From Blakeslea trispora (Eukaryota; Mucoromycota; Mucoromycetes; Mucorales; Choanephoraceae): a DNA stretch of 25,794 nucleotides. Where the stretch lies: NCBI GenBank assembly GCA_025331445.1, contig JAIWNE010000227.1, forward strand, positions 1-25,794. The letters are read 5' to 3'. Under the pieces are notes generated by a model. It was not told where the DNA came from, did not search any database, and saw nothing but the letters and a program-made list of their open reading frames with translations. This document shows positions 19,712 to 25,794 of the stretch, in pieces (position 1 is the stretch's first letter; the number at the start of each line of letters is the position of its first letter). The translations under genes and the position numbers were made by a program.

Positions 19712-20187
19712 TCAGTTGGAGAGTAGAAAGTAAGGAAAATGATCTGTCCACGATGGATTAATATAGGTAACAATTCCGCAATGCTGAGTCCAAACGCTTT
19801 GTTTGGCTTGAAATTGCATGTGGAAGGTGTTCTCTATAGATTCAGTATCTGCATGAGTTTTCTTGGAGTGTAAGTATATCTGTGGCAGTGGTGCGTAAAT
19901 ATCGGATGAACTGTTTTCGGATATTGGCATCGCTGGTCTTACGAAGACACGGCAGTTTATAGTGCCAATGTTAAGTTTGAAAGAGCTGATGTTAGGTTTA
20001 GTATAGTGGATTGGATGTTGTTGGCAAGGGAAGGAGGAGTTGAAGGTAATGTTGGTTGTAAAGGTAATATCATAGAATAAATGTAATTTTTTTTTTGGGT
20101 TATAAGAGTTTCTGTTTTTTTTGGTGTTTTAACGTCTTCTAAGGGGATGACAAAGGATGTTATGACGGTAGATGGAGGATCAACCAA
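19712..20187 (-). pseudogene. LINE ORF2 endonuclease (EEP/APE type), internally deleted
   Basis: Minus strand: a Pro/Thr/Ser-rich leader, then L-N-I-G-T-I-N-C-R (first strand of the exonuclease-endonuclease-phosphatase fold) with a phase change. Next comes the catalytic-Glu block L-T-L-Q-E, after which the phase changes again to T-H-A-D-T-E-S and W-T-Q-H-C-G-I-V. This runs straight into Y-I-N-P-S-W-T-D-H-F-P, the last catalytic block ((S/T)-D-H). The middle of the domain, with the Tyr and G-D-x-N blocks, is missing, a loss of roughly 100 residues. Function when intact: nicks target DNA to prime reverse transcription. This copy could not do so, and must have inserted before the deletion or with help in trans. 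Confidence 0.65.
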
Positions 20188-20568
20188 GGCATCTCATTCT
20201 GTATATCGTCGTCTGAATTTCCATTGCATCCTGCGTTGGACATTTTTCTTGTTTAATGGACATTGGCTATGATTGGTCTTACGGTGGCTCAAACTCCACT
20301 TACAAGCCTTATCAATTTGGAGGATAAGATGTATTCCTCGAATTGTTTTGGTTGTCTATTTGAGATGCGAATGGATCGACGTCTGTGCATCAGAGGCGTT
20401 TCTACAACTTCGTCCTTACACTGAATCAATCTCCCGAATGTCAGCGTTTCGGTCATTAGGCATAGATACTGGCTCGGCTATGCTATGGTCAGTAAAGGAT
20501 CGGTAATTCGGGTGCTCAGGCATGGAGGGAGGATGACGAAGGAGCTGATCCATGGTTGAACACGGGCT

Positions 20569-21596
20569 TTAACTCGGATGATCATCTCTTCGACGCTTAT
20601 TAACGTATGCATCAGTCTTAGTTCTGAAGCAATTGCGAGCGATATGGCCAGTGTTGTTACACTGGTAGCAACGGCGCTTTTCGGATGGTGCTTGGTACAT
20701 TCTTTACGATAATGATCTGTCTCTTTACAGTAAACACAATGTTTACCCATGTTAGGTCCAAGTGCCAAGACAGAAGGTATTATCGCCTTCCAGGGGATCT
20801 TATACGTCAATGCTTCGTATTTCTTTTCGCGGTTGTTAGGTCTTTCAATGTAAACATGGCCATTTCCAGTAAACCAACATCCGGACCAATCGTCCAGATA
20901 CAAGGTGATTTCTCGACATGCATAACGAGCTAGGTTATTGAGAAGAGAGTTTTTCAAACGTTTGACCTTCCCAAATAGGAAGTTTTGTCAAATTGACTTT
21001 CAACAAAGCTTGGTCAGGATGCACAGCGCGAAAGCGTGAAATTCTTTAGCGCCAACCACAATGGGCTGAGCAATAGCTGTCTCACATGCATCTTTAGATA
21101 CTAATGAAATCTCAACGTCGGTACCTAAATGATCTTCTGACGAAGTCAGACCAAGACCAGTACCAAAAGGAAACTTTTCACTTAAATTTAGAGCGATCTC
21201 AGATCTTAAATGAGCTAAGTTTTTAGGAACATGGTAGAAAACAGAGTGATCCGTTGTTCCAGTCTTATGAACTACTGAAGTAGCAGTGTCAATATTTTGA
21301 CCGTTGACGGTCGAAGAGCGATACAAAACCGTTTCTCTACGGTGACGAGAAGCTGCTGTAGCAGAAGCATAAGTCATCGTGCGTGGCTTAGATGCAGATG
21401 AAGAAGCTGATGAAGGGGCAGGAAGAGAAGGAAGAGAAGGAAGAGAAGGAAGAGAAGGAAGAGAAGGAAGAGAGGAAGGTATGAGAGACGGTGAAGACGG
21501 CTGCGAAGAAGAAAGAGACGGAAAAGACGCAGTCGGATATGATATGGGGCTGTCTGGTGGCAACGACCCAAAAGTGTTCTGTAGCGGAGGAACCAT
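20569..21596 (-). pseudogene. LINE ORF1 (gag-like RNA-binding protein) with two CCHC knuckles, frameshifted
   Basis: ATG 21596 lies 30 bp from the LTR-like copy at 21627. The N-terminus is Pro/Ser-rich with six tandem Leu-Pro-Ser units from a 9-bp repeat. A middle domain follows (S-V-F-Y-H-V-P to A-F-A), whose frame stops at 21000 while homologous reading continues in another phase (V-N-L-T-K-L-P). A second change near 20950 leads to 20957-20478, with Y-I-E-R-P-N-N and the knuckle CVYCKETDHYRKEC. The second knuckle CYQCNNTGHIARNC is in a third phase and ends at TAA 20569-20571. Role: coats LINE RNA. The similar order in 1-459 suggests that fragment is from a related LINE. Confidence 0.7.
21421..21473. 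repeat. 9-bp tandem repeat GGAAGAGAA, about six copies
   Basis: In-frame minisatellite inside LINE ORF1; on the coding strand it adds Leu-Pro-Ser units. Slippage would change protein length without shifting the frame. Confidence 0.9.
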
Positions 21597-21626
21597 GTCA
21601 AAAACCGATAGAACCTCAGTTTCCTG

Positions 21627-21876
21627 TGAAATCTATAACTTTATCGTGACTTCCTTTAATGATTATAGATGGCTTTATTTATGTTAATATATATGTTTGT
21701 ATGGTGGATAATTATATTAGGGTCTTACTTTTTTAGTAATTCCTCAATAATTTGGTAAAAATAAGAATAGAGAATAAGAAAAGGATGAAAAGGAAGTGAA
21801 GTAGTAAAATCGTTATTGGGTTTTATGTCTATGCGAGGAGCTATGTAACCATCAATCAAAAAATAAACGGAAGTCA
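21627..21876 (-). repeat. Third, diverged copy of the Gypsy 2-type LTR abutting the LINE 5' end
   Basis: Begins TGAAAT like the two other copies. It aligns through GTGACTT, GCTTTATTTATG-TTAATATATATGT, TACTTTTTT, GTAATTCCT and GGAGCTATGTAAC to the rejoined left LTR. The right boundary near 21876 is an estimate. It is more diverged than the two Gypsy 2 LTRs are from one another, so it is from another copy. No gag follows it; the LINE ORF1 does. Confidence 0.6.
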
Positions 21877-21985
21877 AATTTCATTGCCATATTTCACCTG
21901 TGATTGTATGCTGCAGCCTTGTTCAAGTAATTTACTTTTAAATTCGTTTCCTTTTGCTTGTATCTTTAACCCTTGATTACGATAG

Positions 21986-22848
21986 GCCTGTATTGAAGAT
22001 GATGATGATGATGATGACAGCTTTGAGGTGTTGCTTTTTGAAGAAAAACTCAAGGCCAAAAAAGAAAATGATGAGGATAAGATGTTGCTCTTGTCTCTGT
22101 TTGAAGTCTATCAAAAGAAGATGAAGGTGATTGGCTTTACAACAGAGCAATCGTATATTGAATCTGTTTTGTCCCCATTGTTTGAGCACTTTTTTGACTG
22201 TATCCAGAATACAGAGCACTACAGGTAAGCTGCTTTCATATAATTATTGTTACCGTTGTTATGAGTGAAACCTTTTGCTTACGTCTTGCTTTTCCAGTGC
22301 AAGAGGATATCTGGAAAGTCCTCCCTGATGAGCCTTCTCTGGTTATCCACTTAGGCTCAACAGCAAAAAAAAGAAAACTGTCTTGTGCCACCACTTGGTT
22401 GTCCCTCCAGCCAGACTATCTCTTGAAAGCTGTATTCCCTGGTCAAAAGTATGATTTGTTGATTGCTGAGGTGAAAAAGCCTAAGGCCAAAGTCACACAA
22501 TTAATAAGCGATGAAGCCAAATTGGCAAACATGATGAAGTTGATGATTGACCGGCTCGTTGTAAAGAAGATCATGTCGCCTGTCGTTTGCGGTGTTGTTG
22601 ATGATGGCACATTTACAAAGACATACAAGATGACAATCAAAAGCAAAGGCAAGTATGACCTTGTTCAACTTGCATGCTTTCAAAGCATACGTTGCATTGA
22701 TGATTTGGTACGTTTGCCCAATGTGGTAAACTACTTCAAGCAATTGAAAAATATAGTCGTCAATATGCAAGAAATCATCAGAATGACTATGCTTGGCAAG
22801 TCTCTTCTTGGTCCTCTCTCTCTCTCCCCTGTGCTCTTGAGTGGTTGA
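21986..22848 (+). pseudogene. Hypothetical protein of a Mucorales-type gene family, probably broken
   Basis: First coding block 21986-22224 opens after TAG 21983-21985 with no ATG: a (GAT)6 run giving poly-Asp, then a charged helix-prone stretch and T-E-Q-S-Y-I-E-S-V-L-S-P-L-F. A good intron (22225-22297) follows. The second block 22298-22848 contains S-L-Q-P-D-Y-L-L-K, D-L-L-I-A-E-V-K-K, S-P-V-V-C-G and a T-Y-K-M block. This pattern (PDY, EVK-type, PVVCG, TYKM) I associate with expanded, uncharacterised protein families of mucoralean fungi; the D-(x)n-E-V-K arrangement is reminiscent of a nuclease-like fold, but that is inference. Splicing leaves the two blocks one base out of phase, and near 22780 a better-looking C-terminus (S-W-S-S-L, L-K-P-S-F-E-Y-P) continues in another phase to about 22904. 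So the gene seems frameshifted, with its 5' part lost to the LTR at 21627-21876. Confidence 0.5.
22225..22297 (+). other. 73-nt intron in the hypothetical gene
   Basis: GTAAGC at the donor directly after CAG, and a T/C-rich tract with TTTTCCAG at the acceptor. In-frame TAA at 22226-22228 lies inside it, so both flanking coding blocks make sense only if it is removed. Confidence 0.65.
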
Positions 22849-23379
22849 AGCCATCTTTCGAGTACCCTCTTGTTGAGCCTGTGGCAAAGAAGCAAAAAGT
22901 AGTTTTTTTTTTCTTTCGCTTCCCCCCCTTTTGCTTCTTTTCTGTAAATAAATATCTGTATTCTTTGTCTTGTTTGTCTTCTTTACAAAAACGGTTCAGT
23001 TTCTAAATCCAGTGTTCACGTAATCGGTAAATGTATGTGTATGCGGAAGCGAAAAGTATTGACGAGTCGAAGGCCTAGGAAAAAAAAAAAAAAAAAAAAA
23101 GAGAGGGGTTTGATTGCTTTTTGCCTAGTAGTTTTTTCTCTGAAGTGCTAAGAACCAATGTTTAATGGAAGTCACTAAAAGAGAAGAAGTAATCTATAGA
23201 GAGACATTTGCAGCTTGAAGAAAAGAGTCTTTAAACAAACCTCGCGCTGTTAGACATCAGATAGTTTGAAGTAGCACATTCGCTGCTCCAAGCATTGTGA
23301 ATGTCCATAAATTAAGAGGTTAGCATTCATTGTCACTGAAGTCGATACAAGACAGAGCAAGCCGTTTCTAGCTTAATGA
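22849..23379. other. Noncoding 3' flank with homopolymer tracts
   Basis: Holds a T/C-rich tract at about 22900-22940, AATAAATA near 22948 that could serve as a poly(A) signal for the upstream gene, and a run of 21 A at 23080-23100. No gene seen. Confidence 0.5.
23080..23100. repeat. A21 homopolymer
   Basis: Uninterrupted run of 21 adenines followed by GAGAGGGG. It may be the tail of a retroposed sequence on the plus strand or a simple repeat. Confidence 0.85.
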
Positions 23380-23574
23380 TACATAGAAGGAGGAAACATC
23401 TACACTTGGCTTAAAGAAAAGGACAGAAAAAGACAGTATGCTGTCGCTCACAAAAAAGTCTCTTTGATACCCACACCTAACGAAACTCCCTTCCTAAACT
23501 TGTCTGACTCCATTGACAAGCTATCAAACCTCTTTAGTAGTGATCAATCCGCAACTTTTCTAGTTAAGACATGA
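23380..23574 (+). CDS. Unrecognised ORF fragment without a start codon
   Basis: 64 sense codons between TGA 23377-23379 and TGA 23572-23574, with no ATG, so only an exon or relic is possible. The composition is protein-like: a basic stretch K-E-K-D-R-K-R, then P-T-P-N-E-T-P-F-L-N-L-S-D-S-I-D-K-L. I do not recognise it. It may belong with the fragment at 23840-24091 on the same strand, but the DNA between them has no shared frame that I could follow. Confidence 0.25.
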   Translation, partial: YIEGGNIYTWLKEKDRKRQYAVAHKKVSLIPTPNETPFLNLSDSIDKLSNLFSSDQSATFLVKT

Positions 23575-23859
23575 TATGTTTTGTTTACTTTTTTTTCTTT
23601 TTCTTACAACAAATTCAAAAAATAAATGAGAAAAAAAGGCATTTGCTTTATTGAATTGATGATGTTTACAGCTTTCTTGTGTGTGATCACCATCTCCAAC
23701 TTTTCATGACTTTTGAGTCTCCAAGAAGAATTCTTAGCAGCCGAGCTAGGAGACTCACATTGAAACATAATTGCCAGAGCAGAAGAGCAAAATGCATTCA
23801 GCAATGTTCCTGAGAAAGCCCTGATTTATTTGCAACCCTTTTAGATTTCAATCTCTTGT

Positions 23860-24091
23860 TTGAAATATCGCTATTTGCCAGAGAGAACACAAGCCAATCA
23901 TTTAACTCCAATGACTGATTTCTTTGTATCTTCTCTAAACAAGTTCTATCAAATGGCTTCAGAGGCTTATGCAAGAGACTCTCTTCCTATGTTTATGAAA
24001 ACTCGAAATGAGTCTGTTTTTGATACAGAGAAATTAGCTGTAGCAATACATTCAATACAAACTACTCTAAAGCGAACGATAAAATGCAATA
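23860..24091 (+). pseudogene. Unrecognised ORF fragment cut by a miniature element
   Basis: The frame opens after a TAG at about 23842 and has only TTG (23860) as a near-start. It codes for a helical, Met/Phe/Tyr-rich segment (F-V-S-S-L-N-K-F-Y-Q-M-A-S-E-A-Y-A-R, then a T-E-K-L-A-V-A-I block) that looks like true protein. From 24092 the frame runs through the 49-bp inverted repeat and the tandem repeats up to 24345, but that part is not homologous coding sequence. I infer that an older gene was interrupted at 24092. No function can be assigned. Confidence 0.3.
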
Positions 24092-24140
24092 CAGTGGAAG
24101 TGCAAAAAAAAAAAAAAAATGATTTTTTGCACTTCCACTA
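24092..24140. mobile_element. 49-bp miniature inverted-repeat element made of two TIRs
   Basis: Perfect 17-bp arms AGTGGAAGTGCAAAAAA (24093-24109) and its reverse complement (24123-24139) around a 13-nt A-rich loop. Outermost bases are C (24092) and A (24140). TA lies immediately outside both ends (24090-24091 and 24141-24142), as for Tc1/mariner insertion. A CAGT start is common for mariner ends. Confidence 0.6.
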
Positions 24141-24152
24141 TACCAATACAAG

Positions 24153-24548
24153 AGTGATCATAACCCACGGAGCCTACGCAGGATTTTGTCCAAACGTAGC
24201 ATCCACTACACCAGCGGTGCAGCAGAAGGTAGATAGTGATCAGCTGATGCCACGGAGCCTACGCAGGATTTTGTCCAAACGTAGCATCCACTACACCAGC
24301 GGTGCAGCAGAAGGTGACAACGACTCAAGAAACAAAAGCCAATAAAAGACAAAAGTGATCATAACCCACGGAGCCTACGCAGGATTTTGTCCAAACGTAG
24401 CATCCACTACACCAGCGGTGCAGCAGAAGGTAGATAGTGATCAGCTGATGCCACGGAGCCTACGCAGGATTTTGTCCAAACGTAGCATCCACTACACCAG
24501 CGGTGCAGCAGAAGGTGACAACGACTCAAGAAACAAAAAGCCAAATAA
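24153..24548. repeat. Higher-order tandem repeat: four 66-bp cores in two 201-bp units
   Basis: The 66-bp core starts CCACGGAGCCTACGCAGG and ends GCAGCAGAAGGT. Copies at 24165-24230, 24250-24315, 24366-24431 and 24451-24516 read identical. Each is preceded by AGTGATCA (24153, 24235, 24354, 24436). Spacings alternate 82, 119 and 82 bp, so the outer period is 201 bp. GC content is clearly higher than in the flanks. Within each core, CTACG/CGTAG and CACC/GGTG pairs could form hairpins. Frames crossing it (24153-24345 and 24355-24564) read successive cores in different phases and are not genes. Confidence 0.9.
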
Positions 24549-24872
24549 ACGGTTTACCGAGTGAACTTCCAGAGGGCGATTTCACAGCACAGTAAAAACT
24601 ATATGCATCAGGACCTTGGGTTCCAAAAAATTAAGCACTTTGTAACAAAATTTCTCATCACAACTTTTTATAGGTTGATGTAGTATTTGAGGCTTATCAG
24701 ATAGTAATATCAATCTCAGCTTTAAAATGAGAATGAGTTAAGGTAGAGGGTTATACTTATTCTCTAATTCACAGTCTCTTGACCGCTCGTCGCAAAATAA
24801 TTTCATCTCGTCTCAACTTTTGCCCTGTCGGAGAGCCAATCTTTGAAGATTTTTTGGTTTTATTTTTCTTAA

Positions 24873-24914
24873 AGCACTGTGCTACTAAAGAAAACCTTGG
24901 TTTTCTTCAGTGCT
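24873..24914. repeat. Interrupted palindrome with CAGTGCT ends
   Basis: Right arm GGTTTTCTT-CAGTGCT (24899-24914) pairs with AAGAAAACC (24888-24896) and, across an 8-nt bulge, AGCACTG (24873-24879). CAGTGCT is also the first 7 bp of the mariner TIR at 24943. Confidence 0.65.
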
Positions 24915-24962
24915 CGTCGCAAAATGGATGAGACGAGAACTACAGTGCTTACGGTCCCAAAT

Positions 24963-25140
24963 GGCGGATTTCAAAAATCATTTGGCGGTTTCCAAAAATC
25001 CAATTGACGTAAAATAAAAAATCAATAAGCGTAAAAAAAATATCCAATCAGCGGTTTTCAAAATGTCAATGAGCGCATACCGAGATTTCAGATAGCGTAT
25101 TCTCAAAAACCAAATGGCAGCATTATGAAAGCTTTTAGCG
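24963..25140. repeat. Subterminal array of nine degenerate repeats at 21-22-bp spacing
   Basis: An NGCG-type core (GGCG, GGCG, GACG, AGCG, AGCG, AGCG, AGCG, GGCA, AGCG) starts at 24963, 24984, 25006, 25028, 25050, 25072, 25094, 25116 and 25137. Between cores the sequence resembles GTTTTCAAAAATCCAAT. The array fills the space between the TIR and the transposase stop. It probably binds transposase or a host factor on one face of the helix (inference). Confidence 0.8.
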
Positions 25141-25168
25141 TACATGTTGTTTATTTTATTTGCCCTTA

Positions 25169-25794
25169 TTAAAGTGGTTGTTTATTTCTATACTTCTCCA
25201 AAGCTGCAACAGAGTGCTCAATTGACTTGGTTATTATATCCCGAGGTATATCATTACAAGCATCGCGAATTCTTGTGAACAAGTCTTCCTTATCGTTGAA
25301 TTTACTACGTTTGACTCTATTTTTGACTAACGACCAAAATTGCTCTATGGGGTTTAGCTCAGGAGAGTAAGGTGGAAGATATACACATATGTAGCCTCTG
25401 CTGGTGATTAGCGTTTCTATTTCCTGATTGTTGTGGATAGGTGCATTATCTATTACGAGATAAAAGCCTTTTAGTTCAGGGTGTTTGTCTAACTGGTCAA
25501 GTGTCCCTCTCAATTTTTTGAGATAATGTCCTGTTGTAGTGCTTTTTTTCCTGCTTTTTTACTTTCAGTAGCTTTTCTTTTGCGACCTCCAGAAACTTTG
25601 ATTCTCTTATTCATTCGAGGAACTCGTACTTCAATATTAACAACCCCAACAGTAGCTATTGCCCCTAAAATAGAATGTATTCAGCTTTTGCAGATGGTGT
25701 TGAAGCGATAGCTGGAGCACCAGAAGCTGATCGTCCATACGAAGGCCTATGTTGATATCGAAGCCGATCAATCAATAAAGATGCAGTTTCGAGA
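25169..25794 (-). pseudogene. Tc1/mariner DD34E transposase, C-terminal part, frameshifted
   Basis: The frame 25513-25169 begins at a TTG that is internal. It contains YLVIDNAPIH (second catalytic Asp) and YLPPYSPELNPIEQFW (Glu) with 34 residues between them, followed by a K-N-R-V-K-R basic stretch, all typical of the DDE_3 domain. Upstream the reading continues in another phase across an A7 run near 25545 (T-T-G-H-Y-L-K-K-L is in phase with the core, S-G-G-R-K-R-K-A is not), and changes again near 25670 (G-A-I-A-T-V-G-V-V-N). The first catalytic Asp and the DNA-binding domain lie beyond the window. Function when intact: TA-specific cut-and-paste transposition. This copy is dead by two frameshifts, though its binding sites could still be mobilised in trans. 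Confidence 0.75.

Larger units (their letters stand above)
16323..21626 (-). mobile_element. LINE (non-LTR retrotransposon), near full length, decayed
   Basis: On the minus strand: ORF1 with CCHC knuckles, ORF2 with apurinic-type endonuclease remnant, RT (YADD) and a C-terminal zinc-binding zf-RVT region, a 3' UTR with AATAAAA-like sequence, and a poly(A) of eight. About 5.3 kb. Lesions: several frameshifts and an internal deletion in the endonuclease. The architecture suggests an L1/Tx1-like clade, though clade assignment needs a tree. The 5' boundary is set by the start of the LTR-like copy at 21627. I could not find a target-site duplication. Confidence 0.8.
24943..25794 (-). mobile_element. 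Tc1/mariner (DD34E) element, 3' part, runs off the right edge
   Basis: TIR start CAGTGCTTACGG at 24943 directly after TA 24941-24942. A subterminal repeat array follows (24963-25140), then a transposase frame on the minus strand from 25169. The other end lies beyond the window. Confidence 0.7.

Noticed and set aside
23604..23804. 66-aa minus-strand ORF with protein-like Lys/His/Glu composition.
   Set aside because: Flanks do not extend in any frame and no family is recognised; weaker than the plus-strand fragments next to it.
24153..24548. CRISPR array.
   Set aside because: Eukaryotic context, long 66-bp cores, and linkers that are themselves repeated rather than unique spacers.
24355..24564. 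Protein-coding frame across the tandem repeats.
   Set aside because: Successive 66-bp cores are read in different phases (85-bp offset is not a multiple of three), so no repeat protein is encoded.

Overview
The window is eukaryotic and looks fungal, most likely an early-diverging mould of the Mucorales/Mucoromycotina type. It is AT-rich, has short GT-AG introns (a 52-nt one in a hAT relic and a 73-nt one in a hypothetical gene), and carries no bacterial operon structure. Nearly everything recognisable is a transposable element, so this is a TE graveyard in which elements sit inside one another. The organism call is inference from element types and intron size, not from a marker gene.

Layout: 1-459 (-), fragment of a LINE ORF1. 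460-2658, AT-rich DNA without a convincing gene but with a cluster of three GGGCC/GGCCC hairpins at 1471-1589. 2659-5555 (+), 5'-truncated Ty3/Gypsy pol (element 1). 5873-7970 (+), decayed fungal DDE-superfamily transposase with its second catalytic Asp changed to Asn. 8012-8022, an orphan Pol III B box. 8172-9022 (-), hAT transposase relic with a canonical intron. 9310-16322 (-), second Ty3/Gypsy element with gag, PR, RT, RNase H, IN and both LTRs at least partly present. Its left LTR is split by a Tc1/mariner-like transposon (9406-11076) with TIRs, TA duplications and an unusually wide D-to-E spacing. Its right LTR is cut after 92 bp by the poly(A) end of a LINE (16323-21626, -), which has ORF1 with two CCHC knuckles and ORF2 with a deleted endonuclease, a YADD RT and a zf-RVT domain. 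A third, diverged LTR (21627-21876) abuts the 5' end of the LINE. 21986-22848 (+) is the only candidate host gene, apparently broken by small indels.

The right end (23380-25794) holds two unidentified ORF fragments, a 49-bp miniature element made of two TIRs, a higher-order tandem repeat (four 66-bp cores in two 201-bp units), a cluster of mariner-type ends, and the 3' part of a DD34E mariner. Between the TIR and the transposase of that mariner lies an array of nine NGCG-type motifs spaced 21-22 bp apart.

The inferred order of events is: Gypsy element 2 inserted first. The mariner then jumped into one LTR and the LINE came to lie in the other. Stop codons and frameshifts accumulated in all of them. 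None of the transposases or polyproteins here is intact as read. The most unusual signals are the helically phased subterminal array, the 201-bp higher-order repeat, the DD87E transposase and the LTR-LINE-LTR arrangement.
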